From Asterella californica (taxonomy: Eukaryota > Streptophyta > Marchantiopsida > Marchantiales > Aytoniaceae), in NCBI GenBank assembly GCA_036924285.1, contig JAYKYS010000004.1:27002001-27066000 (forward strand): a stretch of DNA of 64,000 nt, written 5' to 3'. Positions 32,751-43,439 of the stretch are shown piece by piece. The notes below the pieces were generated by a model, which was not told the origin of the DNA, searched no databases, and saw nothing but the letters and a program-made list of their open reading frames with translations. The translations under genes were made by a program, and so were the position numbers. The first letter of the stretch is position 1. Every line of letters starts with the position of its first letter.

Positions 32751-33659
32751 ATGAGAGTTTCTTTAGATGAAGTGAACATACAACACCCACCAGCTGGGCC
32801 ATTCACATCCGAGTGTTTAAAATGGGTATGCTGCGAGGCATGGTTCCCAACTGATAGATTTGACGATTTTATGAAAGGAGAGACTTCTCGACCAGATTAT
32901 CCTTGTCAATTCAAAATTCGCAAGACCGAAGATCTGTTGATGAAGACTGGGAAGAAAACTGTAAGATACTGGTGTTGTTACGGGCCTGAAGATCTTCGTG
33001 ATAATGTGCAAACAGAGCTTCCACCCATAGACTGTCCTAGAAAAGGTCTTGGATCTCGACCTTATGCAGCTCGTAGAGCTATGGGGACTTCCCAGAATAG
33101 AGGATGTCAATGTCACTTTGCAATTTCTTTTTACAGTTCGAGGTCAGAAGTATGCAGGGTGAAGTGGATGCATAGAGAACATACGGATTTGTCAAAGCTC
33201 CCTTGTCATGGGAGACTTGATCCAACCTCTTTGTATGGGAATGCACTCGTTGCGCCTAAGATCAGTGCAGATCTTAGACTTTTTGTAGAAAGGTTGTTGC
33301 GTTCTCGAGTGACACCAAAAGACATCATCCTTGAATATCAAATGAGGTTGAGACATGAAGCAAAGGAGAGATCTGTTATGTGGAGTAGAGATTATTTGCT
33401 CCACATGAAAGATGTGTTGAACATTCAACAAGCTATTCGAAGGCAACATGGAGTTTATTCATCTTGTGATGCCACAGCCGTTAGACTGTGGGTCGAGAGC
33501 AATGGCGAGAAGGTGTTGTTCTATCAGGAGCGAGACATTGCAAAGCATATTCCTTTTATACTAGTGTTTGCGTCAACGTGGATGCTACAAAATCTTGCTA
33601 CATTAGGTCACCAGAGTTGTGTCAGCATGGATGCAACCTTCGGCACTAACATGTACGAG
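32751..33659 (+). pseudogene. MULE/FAR1-type transposase, first exon only
   Basis: A 303-codon exon that starts at ATG and ends at a clean donor (TACGAG|GTGAGT). The N-terminal half has paired Cys/His residues (WVCCEAWF, RYWCCYG, GCQCHFAI ... HREHTDL), like the WRKY-GCM1-type zinc finger of MULE/FAR1 proteins. Then comes an alpha-helical part, and at the end SMDATFGTN, which matches the first catalytic Asp motif of MULE DDE transposases. The remaining two-thirds of the DDE domain and the SWIM finger should follow. I cannot find them in the 6 kb before the right TIR, so I treat it as a truncated transposase. Position inside a TIR element with an 8-bp duplication supports the call. A domesticated FAR1-like gene is less likely for that reason. 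Confidence 0.7.
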
Positions 33660-35568
33660 GTGAGTTACAATAGAAGCTTTTCTGATTGACGTTTGTTTGA
33701 TTGAAGCATTCCACTAGATATTTTGAGTGTATCGTTGTTCATGTCTTTATGGTTCTTCATGTTTAGTGAAGGTTCAACGTTTGTTGAGTACCACTGTGCC
33801 TTGCTCCGTCATAAATTTTGTCTTGTAATGCTGGCACCCTTACACCACGCTAAAGATAAACAGAGTGAGTGTTAACTGGGTTGATCAGCTGTAGAGAGGC
33901 CAAAATGCATCTGGGTAGCCTTTCAGCAGTTGAGAAGGCATAGAAGCATCTGCTTGAGGCTTGCACCGATCTGGTTTGTGCAGGTCATTGACTCTGCAGC
34001 AGGAGTAGCGAAAACATAGCTTACGTCGACGTTTGTTGAGCGGAAGGTGCGTATAATTGATTGTTTTGCTTCAGGTAGATACTAGTGTGGATACTTCAGG
34101 TGGGTCTCTCTAAAGAGGGAATTGCTTTTGTAGATGGATTTTTTTCTTCGTTTGACTGGTACTGAATATAGTATAATAGACTTTGGATTCCCGGGATGCA
34201 TACATCTGCATGTTATTATGAGGTCGACTTGAGATTCATCTCAAACAGTTTCAGATGTGTCTAAGGGGTGATGTTTAACACCCACCACAACCCAAGTCCC
34301 CATCCACTCATTTCCTTACTTCTGTTTTCTGCATCGGCAGGTTTCTTCTTAGTTTGGAACAAATCGTCTTACCTCAAACGACTGGCTTCAGACACGGACA
34401 ACAGTGAAAAGTTTGCCACATATTGTAAGTGGACAGTGAAGGAAAACCTAAGGTGTGAAACTCAGAACGGGACAGAAGGAAAAGAATTGAAGTAGTTATA
34501 ATCAATGTACGTCAGCAGTAACTAGAGTCATGAACTGAACTTGGGAGCCTTATGTCCAGCGTTCCTCTCCTTAGATTCGAAGAAAGCAAGAACCTCTAAC
34601 CAGCAATATAGTGGATTTAAAATGAACTGCGAACACCTGATCGAGGCACGGTATGCTAAATAACTGTTTTCATACATACTATTTTCTGTATGTTCATTTT
34701 TGTCATTAACTTGCTATGCATGGCAATTTACTGTTTGCTTTACCTCTCTATATTACAGTTATAGATGTTGTTTTTATTACCTCCATGAGATCAAAATATT
34801 TGGAGTTACGTAAGTATGTGGGGAAGTTATTGTTTTCTCCCGAAACTTCTTTACTCGTGTACCATGATATATGCTACACAACTTAAGATTGCAGTCACTC
34901 TAGAGGCAGGAAGGAGAGGACCTTGACACAACTAAATCTTCCGTTAGATCATAGGTTGTACTCCTTTTACTACTATTATGTCGATCATTGGAGATAAATT
35001 TGTTCTGTTCTTTTATGGATGGATGGGAGATGTACCAGCAAGATGTCAAAGTAGAATTCAGCACCATTCCAGCTGTTCTTGAAAAGTAATCTGCTAGGTT
35101 GCACTTGGTTGTGGCTACAAATCATAAAATATGCAAAAGGTCCGGCTTGGCGTTCAAGGCGTAATTCATTCCTGCTCCATCGAGGCGACCACTTGATGGA
35201 CTTTGCGCTTGCTAACTGAACCTAGCCGGACCATATTGGAATGTGGTCATGGCTACCATCTATGTTGAACTGAGAAGCGAACGGTTGCGATGATGAAAAC
35301 TCAGCTATGCATATCTCTACAGTGAAACAGTCACCATCTAAAATAACCAACTGCGCGCCTATTCCTTCCAACAAGAAGGGTTAGGAGATAAATTAGAGGG
35401 TATGCATATGTACCCTCTTCCGAACTTGGAAGAGGGTGAAATATACAAGTCGAAAGGAGTGTAGTAAGAAGCGATTCCAAGGATATGGCGAGTCAAAGTC
35501 TTGGAATTTCAAAGGCATAAAAGGTGGTAAGGAAAGGCTCATAGACTCATAGTCAGAGGGAAGTGAAT
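33660..35568. other. Transposon interior without recognised coding sequence
   Basis: Expected location of the missing transposase exons. I searched both strands for the HGxP and later DDE motifs and see none. The open frame at 34,268-34,495 is not recognisable. Confidence 0.45.
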
Positions 35569-36810
35569 AGAATATTATGTATATGCTACGTATATCATAC
35601 TGACAGAATTTTGTGTCGTTCTGAGATACTTCAGAAGTCTTCTTCTTTTACAGAATGCTCTCAAAGGTACCCCAAATGGCTTGTCCTTAGCGTTTGTGGT
35701 TTTTCCGACCATGTCAGAATGAATTGAAATTTTGAGAATATAATGTATATGTTATGTATATCATACTGACATAATTTTGTGTCGTTCTGAGATACTTGAA
35801 AAGTCGTCTTCTTTTACAGAATGTTCCCAAAGGTAACCCAAATGGGTTGTCCTTAGCATTTATGGTTTTCTCGAACATGTCAGAACGAGCTGAAATTTTG
35901 AGAATATGATCTATATGCTACGTATATCATACTGACAGAATTTTGTGCCGTTCTGAGATACTTCAGAAGTCTTCTTCTTTTACAGAATGCTCTCAAAGGT
36001 ACCCAAATGGCTTGTCCTTAGCGTTTGTGGTTTTTCCGACCATGTCAGAATGAATTGAAATTTTGAGAATATGATGTATATGCTACGTATATCATACTGA
36101 CATAATTTTGTGTCGTTCTGAGATATTTGAAAAGTCGTCTTCTTTTACGGAATGTTCCCAAAGGTAACCCAAATGGGTTGTCCTTAGCATTTATGGTTTT
36201 CTTGAACATGTCAGAACGAGCTGAAATTTTGAGAATATGATGTATATGCTACGTATATCATACTGACAGAATTTTGTGTCGTTCTGAGATACTTCAGAAG
36301 TCTTCTTCTTTTACAGAATGCTCTCAAAGGTACCCAAATGGCTTGTCCTTAGCGTTTGTGGTTTTTCCGACCATGTCAGAATGAATTGAAATTTTGAGAA
36401 TATAATGTATATGCTACGTATATCATACTGACATAATTTTGTGTCGTTCTGAGATACTTGAAAAGTCGTCTTCTTTTACAGAATGTTCCCAAAGGTAACC
36501 CAAATGGGTTGTCCTTAGCATTTGTGGTTTTCTCAAACATGTAAGAACGAGCTGAAATTTTGAGAATATGATGTATATGCTATGTATAACATACATACAT
36601 AATTTCATGTCATTCTGAGATACTTGAGAAGTCGTCTTCTTTTACAGAATGCTCTCAAAGGTTACCCAAATGCGTTATATGTAACGTTTGCGGTTTTATC
36701 AACCATGTCAGAATGAGCTGAAATTTTGAGAATGTGGTGTATGTGCTATGTATATCATACTGACAGAATTTTATGTCGTCTTGAGATACTTGAGCAGTCT
36801 TCTTTTTCAG
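35569..36810 (+). repeat. Higher-order satellite: 166-bp monomers in A-B dimers
   Basis: Anchoring on CATACTGACA, monomers begin at 35,596, 35,762, 35,928, 36,093, 36,259, 36,424, 36,590 and 36,756 (spacing 165-166). There are two monomer types. A has CAGAATTTTGTG, ACTTCAGAAGTCTTC and GCTTGTCCTTAGCGTTTGTG. B has CATAATTTTGTG, CTTGAAAAGTCGTC and GGGTTGTCCTTAGCATTTRTG. The order is A-B-A-B-A-B-B-A, so the first three dimers repeat at 331-332 bp, with a more divergent tail. It sits inside the DNA transposon. Confidence 0.93.
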
Positions 36811-36816
36811 CTGATG

Positions 36817-39290
36817 TGTACTTAAAATACATAATTTAATGTTTTTAAATTACATTCTTTGCTTTTTCTTTTTACAAACTAAATTATTCTTTTTTTTCTT
36901 TATGAATTAATTCTTTTTGCAATCGAACAAATATATTACGCTGGCAAGCACTGAACTATTTAATTACTGATATGTTCTTTTCTTGTTTGGACGTGAATTA
37001 ATTTTTGGCTCCGAATGAATTAATTACTCGTATGTATGTCTGTTTTTCTTTCTTCCTGCATAAAATAACCTTCAATATGTAACCTATTAGTTTATCATGA
37101 TAAATCCGAGCACCGTAGTACTTCTTTGCTTACTCTATGTCATTCGATCTCTTTAATTCATTAATTTTTGCAACCCGTAGGGTTTTTTAGATTTTCCGTT
37201 CCTGCGGTAATTTTGACTGGTCGGACTTCCACTTCTATTCGACCTGCAAGAAGGGCAGGACAATCGTTGCAGATTTTCAATCTATTCCTAATAAAAGCCA
37301 AGTCTCGCTTGGTGGAATGGCAAACATGGCAAACCCAAAAAGATATTCATAATAAATCCAGATATCATACGCTTCTTCCATTACTCCATGTAAGTTGTTG
37401 TCTTGAATATTATCTTTGTCCTATGTACATATATTTACTACTTGTGTACTTCAAATATATAATTTAATTTTTACTAATTAAATTCTTTGTTCTTTTCCTT
37501 TTCAAGAATAAATTCTTTTTTCTTTTCATTTTTATGAATTGATTCTTTTTGCAGTCGAACAAATATATTACGCTGGCAAGCACTGATCTTATTAATTACT
37601 CGTATGTTCTTTTCTTGTTTGGACGTGAATTAATTTTTTTGCTCTGAATAAATTAATTACTCATATGTATGTCTGTTTTTCTTTCATCCTGCATAAAATA
37701 ACCTTGAATATGTAACCCATTAGTTTATCATGATAAATCCGAGCACCGTTGTACTTCTTTCGTTACTCTATGTCACTTTGATCCCTTTAACACATTAGTC
37801 TTTCATTGCAATCCGTTAGATATTCATAATAAATCTAGATATCAGAATTTCTTCCATTACTCCATGCAAGTTGTTGTCTTGAATCTTTTCTTTGTCCTAT
37901 CTACATATATTTACTACTTGTGTACTTAAAATATACAATTTAATTGTTATGAATTAAATTCTTTGTTTTTTTTCCTTTTCAGGAATTCAATTAATTTTCC
38001 TTTTTATTTTTACAAAATAATTCTTTTTGCAATCGAACAAATATATTACGTAGGCAAGCACTGAACTTACTAATTACTCGTATGTTCTTTTCTTGTTTGG
38101 ATGTGAATTAATTTTTTGGCTCTGAATAAATTAATTACTCGTATGGATATCTGTTTTTCTTTCTACCTGCATAAAATAACCTTGAATGTGTAACCCATTA
38201 TTTTATCATAATAAATCCAAACACCGTAGTACTTCTTTCGTTACTCTATGTCACTTTGATCCCTTTAACACATTAGTTTTTCATTGCAACCCATTAGATA
38301 TTCATAATAAATCCGAATATCGGACACTTTTTCTATTAGTCCATGTAAGTTGTTGTCTTGAATCTTTTCTTTGTCTTATTTACATCTATTTACTACTTGT
38401 GTATTTAAAATACTCAATTTAATTTTTACAAATTAAATTCTTTGTTTTCTTTCTTTTTAGGAATTAAATTTTCTTCTTCTTATTTTTATGAATTAATTCT
38501 TTTTGCAATCGAACAAATCTATTACGTAGGCAAGCACTGAACTTATTAATTACTCGTATGTTCTTTTCTTGTTTGGACATGAATTAACTTTTTGGCAACC
38601 CATTAGATATTCATAATAAATCCAAATATCGGACGTTTCTTCCATTAGTGTATGTAAGTTGTTGTCTTGAATCTTTTCTTTGTCCTATGTACACCTATTT
38701 ACTACTTATGTACTTAAAATACACAATTTATCTTTTACAAATTATATTTTTTGTTCTTTTTATTTAGAAATTAAATCTTTTTTTCATTTTTATGAGTTAA
38801 TTCTTTTTACAATCGAACAAATATATTACACTGGCAAGCACTAAACTAATTACTCTTTCTTTTATTGTTTGGATGTGAATTAATTTTTTAGCTCCGAATA
38901 AATTAATTACTCATATGTATGTGTTTTTTTTCCCTTCCTGCATAAAATAACCTTGAATATATAACCCATTTACTATGATAACCCATTATCCAACCACCGT
39001 GATACTTCTGTCATTACTCTATGTCACTTCAGATCTAAATTACCCATTACGTATTCATAATACATCCAGATATCATGGTACTTCTTTCATTGCTCTATGT
39101 AACTTCGATCTCTTTAAACTCATTAGTCTTTCATTGCAACCCATTAGATATTCATAATAAATCCATATATCGGACACTTCTTCCTGAACTCCATGTAAGT
39201 TCTTATTCCATTATTCTTGAATCTTTTCTTTGTCATATGCACACCTATTTACTACTCGTGTACTTAAAATGCATGTATCCGTTATTGCCA
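36817..39290 (+). repeat. AT-rich tandem array, unit about 477 bp, 5 copies
   Basis: Units start at TGTACTTAAAATA-like anchors at 36,817, 37,445, 37,921, 38,400 and 38,709, and a last partial one at 39,259. Spacings are 628, 476, 479, 309 and 550. Shared blocks include GCAATCGAACAAATATATTA, GGCAAGCACTGAACT, CCTGCATAAAATAACCTTGA and CATGTAAGTTGTTGTCTTGA. The first unit carries an extra 150-bp insert (about 37,170-37,345) and the fourth lacks about 170 bp. Its left edge abuts the 166-bp satellite. Confidence 0.9.
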
Positions 39291-39364
39291 AAGAGTTTCA
39301 TGTTAGAATATTACGTTTCAAATGTCACTAAACACCCCTTCATACAGAGTGTGAAGGGGTGTTA

Positions 39365-39823
39365 AACAATAACCTTGTTCCTTCATGAGAGGCTGGGAAG
39401 CACCATGACCCAAAGCTGACGGACTCGGATGTTCAACGGGCTGGAGGAATGCGCGAACCGAAAAGTTTAACAACGGAACGCGCGGGAGGAATGAGCGAAC
39501 AGAACGGGCGGGAGGCTGGGAAGCACCGGCACCCACTGCTTACGGACTCGGATGTTCAACGGGCTGGAGGAATGCTCGAACCGAAAAGTTTAGCAACGGA
39601 ACGGGCGGGAGGAACGTGCGAATGGAACGGGCGGCGATGGGGCCGCTATGCGGCAACCGTGGAACTTGGAACCGCAGAACCATGGAACCGGAATGCGGGG
39701 GGAAGTTCTGACATCGCTGCCGGAAAGGTGCAAGCGACCAAGCGTGGGACCTAGGGACCCTCCTCCCCTCCTAGGCATTAAATGCTCTCAGCATTTAATT
39801 TTGGAGGAGGGTTAGACCCAAGC
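39365..39823 (-). repeat. Right terminal inverted repeat of the 9.9-kb transposon
   Basis: Reverse complement of the left end. It has an internal duplication of about 85-110 bp (GACGGACTCGGATGTTCAAC / TACGGACTCGGATGTTCAAC, each followed by GGGCTGGAGGAATG), which makes this end longer than the left one. The outermost bases GGGTTAGACCCAAGC are followed by the target duplication TTCCTTTA. Confidence 0.85.
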
Positions 39824-39831
39824 TTCCTTTA

Positions 39832-40304
39832 CACTACCTGCTTAAAACCTCTGTACATGAACATTATCCAACTACAGTCTCAACTACAGTACAACCGTAG
39901 ACAGAAGGGATATCCAACTACAGTCTCAGCTACAGTACTATCTCACCTCAAACAAGCGGCTGCATGCGTTTGGTTACTGTTTGGTACAGCAGGGAAGTGA
40001 GGGGCAAATGCATGAAGTCGTCAAGTCGAACCAGAAAACGACAGTACACTGGTACTTTTTTCTTGTCTCTTTTGTAAAAGCCTACGATTATCTATGTAAC
40101 TATTTAGCGGTAAGAAAACAAAGTGATATGCTTGCAGTAATAATGTCAAGACAATTGCATTTGCATAGTCATGTTAGTTATTTACGTGTTACATTAGGAG
40201 TGAAAAGTTTCTCCTTTGTAAAAGACCACAAAAAAAAGAACCTTGCATTTGAATCCTGTAGAATCGCCAGTTAGATATACAAATGCATAATAACAACTTG
40301 CTAC
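39832..40304. other. Spacer between DNA transposon and MITE-like end
   Basis: About 470 bases with no recognised gene or repeat, apart from a short local duplication of CAACTACAGTCTCARCTACAGTAC near 39,868 and 39,914. Confidence 0.5.
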
Positions 40305-40534
40305 ACAACAGAAATTTGCTTGATCACACCCCAGTAAGCTTGCTTGATCACACCCCTCTTGACTATGTATGGCTTTATCACACTTTTGACTGCTTACCAA
40401 CAGTAAAACCAATCAAGTTATCATATCATTCGTAATCGATTGTCAATAAATACATCTTTCATTCAAACTGTTTCAACACTAAAATACACTCAAACATTAT
40501 ATACTTGAAAAGTTAATGTGTGCAGTCTCATATG
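40305..40534. mobile_element. Left end of a MITE-like element split by Gypsy-1
   Basis: ACAGAAATTTGCTTGATCAC followed by two further TTGATCACACCCC-type repeats (40,316-40,392) resembles the left terminus of the element at 7,406. A matching inverted end (GGTGTGATCAAGCAAATCTC) lies at 49,850-49,872, beyond Gypsy-1. The simplest reading is one MITE-like copy interrupted by Gypsy-1, but the interiors are too diverged to be certain. Confidence 0.45.
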
Positions 40535-41199
40535 TGTCGTGCGCATATACATCGTTACACAATATACATCGCTGTCAGATGTACGTCACACATACACATA
40601 AAACACGGACGATCTCATACACATCCACAAGTGTACCATAATAATCTGAACAGAGAAATTATCATCTCCAACACTGCAACTAAGATTACTCACAAACGGT
40701 CAAGCCAAACCCACTCTATGCTCGAAGAGAATCCGAGTTACACTCAACTAGACTATCCACCATAGCCTGGAGCTTGAAGGCTCAACTTGAAGAACTAAGA
40801 CCTCCAAGCCCTACCTACGAAGTATACCTCTAGTGGGCTCTCCCATCAACTCTAACGGCCTTGTCGGGATTCGTCACTCCGCACTCGATCAACCTAGCCG
40901 AGGTGCCCAAACTGACGTGACATATGTACTAACATGGCAAAGTGACTAGTTTCACATTCCATTAGTATGTATCGAAGTATATCCCTAGTGGGCTCTCCAA
41001 TCAACTCGTCCTAACGGCACTAACGGCCTTACTAGGATTCGTCACTCCACACTCGGTCAACCTAGCTGAGGTGCCTAAATTGACGTGACAACTGTCGTGC
41101 GCATACACATCACTACACAATATACATCGCTGTCAGAGGTACACCACACATACACATAAAACACGAACGATCTCATACACATCCACAAGTGTACCACAA
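40535..41199 (-). repeat. Rearranged 3' LTR region of Gypsy-1
   Basis: Read on the - strand: a purine tract (GGGGACAA, about 41,200-41,207); block X (41,199-41,091); a partial LTR (41,090-40,972) starting TGTCACGTCA; a 48-base block M (40,970-40,923); a full LTR-like block (40,922-40,647); and block X again (40,640-40,535). Blocks X share GGTACACTTGTGGATGTGTA and GACAGCGATGTATATTGTGT. This looks like a solo or tandem LTR inserted into, or recombined with, the original 3' LTR. Exact borders are uncertain. Confidence 0.6.
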
Positions 41200-41376
41200 T
41201 TGTCCCCTAACTGGCGGTTAGGTTCCTCTAACTCCAGATAGCTCCATATCTTAACTACATGATATGCACCTTCATGGGTGCAAGGATCAGGAGGCCGGGT
41301 GCTACATCACCTCATCGTTAGTCACCTGTATGCAATCCATATCACGCAAAGATCTAATCGACTATCTCCGCTATAT

Positions 41377-41700
41377 ACATTGAAGACAAACCCACCGTCC
41401 AGTAGGAACGACACTCAGAGGTGGAGTCAAATATGACATGTGTCAACCTCTAGAACAACCATCACACACTAACATACGGACTGCTCCACCAGCAAACCCA
41501 CATAACATACACCTCAAGCCCGCCCGTACAACTGTTAAGCTTGGATCAACGATACCATCGATGTTGGGAAGATGACATGGCACGCAATTACGCACATGGT
41601 CCTTCCAAACAACAACATCACGGTCCTCTAACATGAGTACTCCAGAAGATAACATCTCACGCACCGTAAAATAGTGCGCCATGCGGTCACGTCCAACGTC
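41377..41700 (-). pseudogene. Gypsy-1 polyprotein C-terminus with PHD finger
   Basis: Follows integrase in the same reading direction. After a hydrophobic, SH3-like stretch (YFTVREMLSSGVLMLEDRDV, VVWKDHVRN) comes CMLC (41,511-41,500), then VCDGCSRG, an in-frame TGA where W is expected, H, then LTPPL, and P.GRWVC..C ending at 41,377. This is the Cys4-His-Cys3 PHD layout with the usual W next to His turned into TGA and the Cys after His turned into Tyr, both G-to-A changes. PHD fingers bind histone H3 tails in known proteins. Here it may serve as an integration-targeting or chromatin-reading module; that role is inference. Confidence 0.75.
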
Positions 41701-42935
41701 GTCGGTGCAGTCTGCTGTAGATAGATATAATCATCAAGATGAAACTTACGAATCGATGATCGATAACCACCTCTTCGAATAGTCGCATATCGCAACGTGT
41801 CTCTATGCTGAGCAATCGTTAGATCTCAAAAGTCATATGCATAACTCTCTGAAATATCTCTGCTCGTTGAGAACATGCGTTCACCCACATATCTGAGTCA
41901 TCAAGGTTCAGCACCTCAGTAGAATCACGACGAATGGCCGAAGGTAGATCTGGATCTCAGTCATACAATAGAAAATACGGTAAGAAGGAAGCCGAAGTAA
42001 AGCTAAAATGATAGCCCATAGTCAATCATGGTAACTGCACATCCTAGTCTCCCAAGTGGTCCTTCTGCAAGCCATACTAGCGCAATCCTCTCTTCTCCGT
42101 CTGAACTACCCTCTCCGTCAAACCATCCACCTTAGGATGATCTCAAGATGTAGTCCGATGATCAATCAGCGCCGGATCACACAAGGCCTAAAACTCATCA
42201 AGGAACTCTGTATCTTGGTCTGTCAGCACTTCAGCTGGTGCTCCAAAACGACTCAGCACTCGATCTAAGAACACATACGCCGTCTCTTCACTCGTCTTGT
42301 TCGATAATGCCACCAACTCAATCCACTTGGAGAAGTGCTCCATCATCACCAACACATATCGGTGATGACATACGGTCAACGATAAAAGTCCCGTAAAATC
42401 CAAACTCCAAAGGTAACCAAACTCCATAATTGGTAAGGGGTGTAACTGTGGAGTAAGAGCAATAAATGATGCTCGTACTCGATCACAAATCACACATCAT
42501 GTCACAAACTGCTGCACATCGACGTGCATACCACATCACCAATACTGTCCTTGGAGTAAGCTATGCGTATGCTTCACTCCAAATGTCTCAATTCTTCATG
42601 GACATCTCGTACTAACTGTGCTTTTTGAGATGGATATGGCACTATCCGTACTCTCCCATCATCCCAGCTCGAAGTACATGTCGTCCTTCTCGTCGAAATC
42701 TCTACGCTCGTTGAAATACACGATCTCGTTCCTTGGCACTTATTGTGTCTTTCACCATACCAGTACGTAGATACTCCAACAGTCAAATCGTCATGAATAT
42801 CTCGCTGGTCTGGTACACCATCTCCACCTTCAAGATCTGGAGACTCATCATCTATTCTCTGACTAGAAAAAGATACGACTTGGCCTTCCATACTAGAGTT
42901 CATGGTCAACACACAAAGAAAAGCAGATGCATGTC
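41700..42935 (-). pseudogene. Gypsy-1 integrase (broken)
   Basis: The zinc-binding HHCC part starts near 42,610 (VHEELRHLE). Core motifs with catalytic Asp: LWSLDFTGLL, RYVLVMMEHFSKWIELVAL, then VLTDQDTEFLDEF (second Asp, about 42,200). After a stop, HPKVDGLTERVVQTEKRGLR carries the third acidic position region. The C-terminal part (MGYHFS..PYFLLYD.DPDLPSAIRRD) is typical of Ty3/gypsy. At least five in-frame stops and shifts interrupt it. Confidence 0.85.
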
Positions 42936-42969
42936 ACCCTGACACTATCTCCTCATCAACCTCGTCATG

Positions 42970-43416
42970 TCATCGAGCCCCAGTCTGATCTTGCTGACTC
43001 GTGCATGGGTTACGACTCAACCCATCGACATCTAGGTTTGCAACTTCAGGTCTTTGTGCTACTTGGAAGTCATACTCTTGTAAGATAAGAGCCCATCGTG
43101 CAAGCTTCTCTGTAAGCTTGTCGGACTCCATCAACCACTTGAGCGGCTGGTGATCAGTGATGAGAGTAAAGGAGTTCTTAAACAAATAACATCGGAAGTG
43201 TGCAACAGCCCACACTGCAGCTAAACACTCCCTCTCGTACGAACTGTACCTCATCTCTGCCGAATTGTTGAAGTGACTGACGTACGTCACCACAAACTCC
43301 TTTTTCTCATCATCATGCTGAGTCAGTACTGCTCCAAGTCCCAACATACTCCAGTCAGTGTGCAGTTGGAAAGGACGCCCCCTAACGGGTCTACTCAAGA
43401 TGAGAGCAGATGTCAA
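42970..43416 (-). pseudogene. Gypsy-1 RNase H domain
   Basis: Motifs FQLHTDWSMLGLGAVLTQ, VTYVSHFNNSAEMRYSSYERE, CLAAVWAVAHFRCYL and TLITDHQPLKWLM match the Ty3/gypsy RNase H (RNH) with its catalytic Asp/Glu set. The tail WALILQEYDFQVAQRPEVAN precedes the linker to integrase. This stretch happens to remain open for 148 codons. Confidence 0.9.
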
Positions 43417-43439
43417 CTTATCCTTGAGCTCTACAAAAG

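Larger units (their letters stand above)
29894..39831. mobile_element. 9.9-kb TIR DNA transposon, Mutator-like
   Basis: The element spans 29,902-39,823. Both ends carry the same sequence in inverted orientation, starting GCTTGGGTCTAACCCTCCTC and running on into TTCCGGCAGCGATGTCAGAA. Similarity continues for about 350 bases. Directly outside is a perfect 8-bp direct repeat, TTCCTTTA (29,894-29,901 and 39,824-39,831), the target-site duplication. Inside are a MULE/FAR1-type transposase exon, a pair of direct repeats, a higher-order satellite and an AT-rich tandem array. Long TIRs plus a MULE transposase point to the Mutator superfamily (usual duplication 8-11 bp). An 8-bp duplication would also fit hAT, but the transposase does not. 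The rest of the transposase is missing, so this copy is not autonomous. Confidence 0.85.

Noticed and set aside
35569..36810. CRISPR-like array
   Set aside because: Units are contiguous 166-bp monomers without unique spacers, in a nuclear plant context. It is satellite DNA.
39449..39754. 101-residue frame in the right TIR (and 77-90-residue frames in the left TIR)
   Set aside because: They arise from GC-rich CGTTCCG-type repeats in the inverted ends, differ in frame between the two ends, and are not protein-like.
40520..40765. 81-residue frame in the Gypsy-1 left end
   Set aside because: Lies in LTR-derived blocks X and the LTR, antisense to the element.
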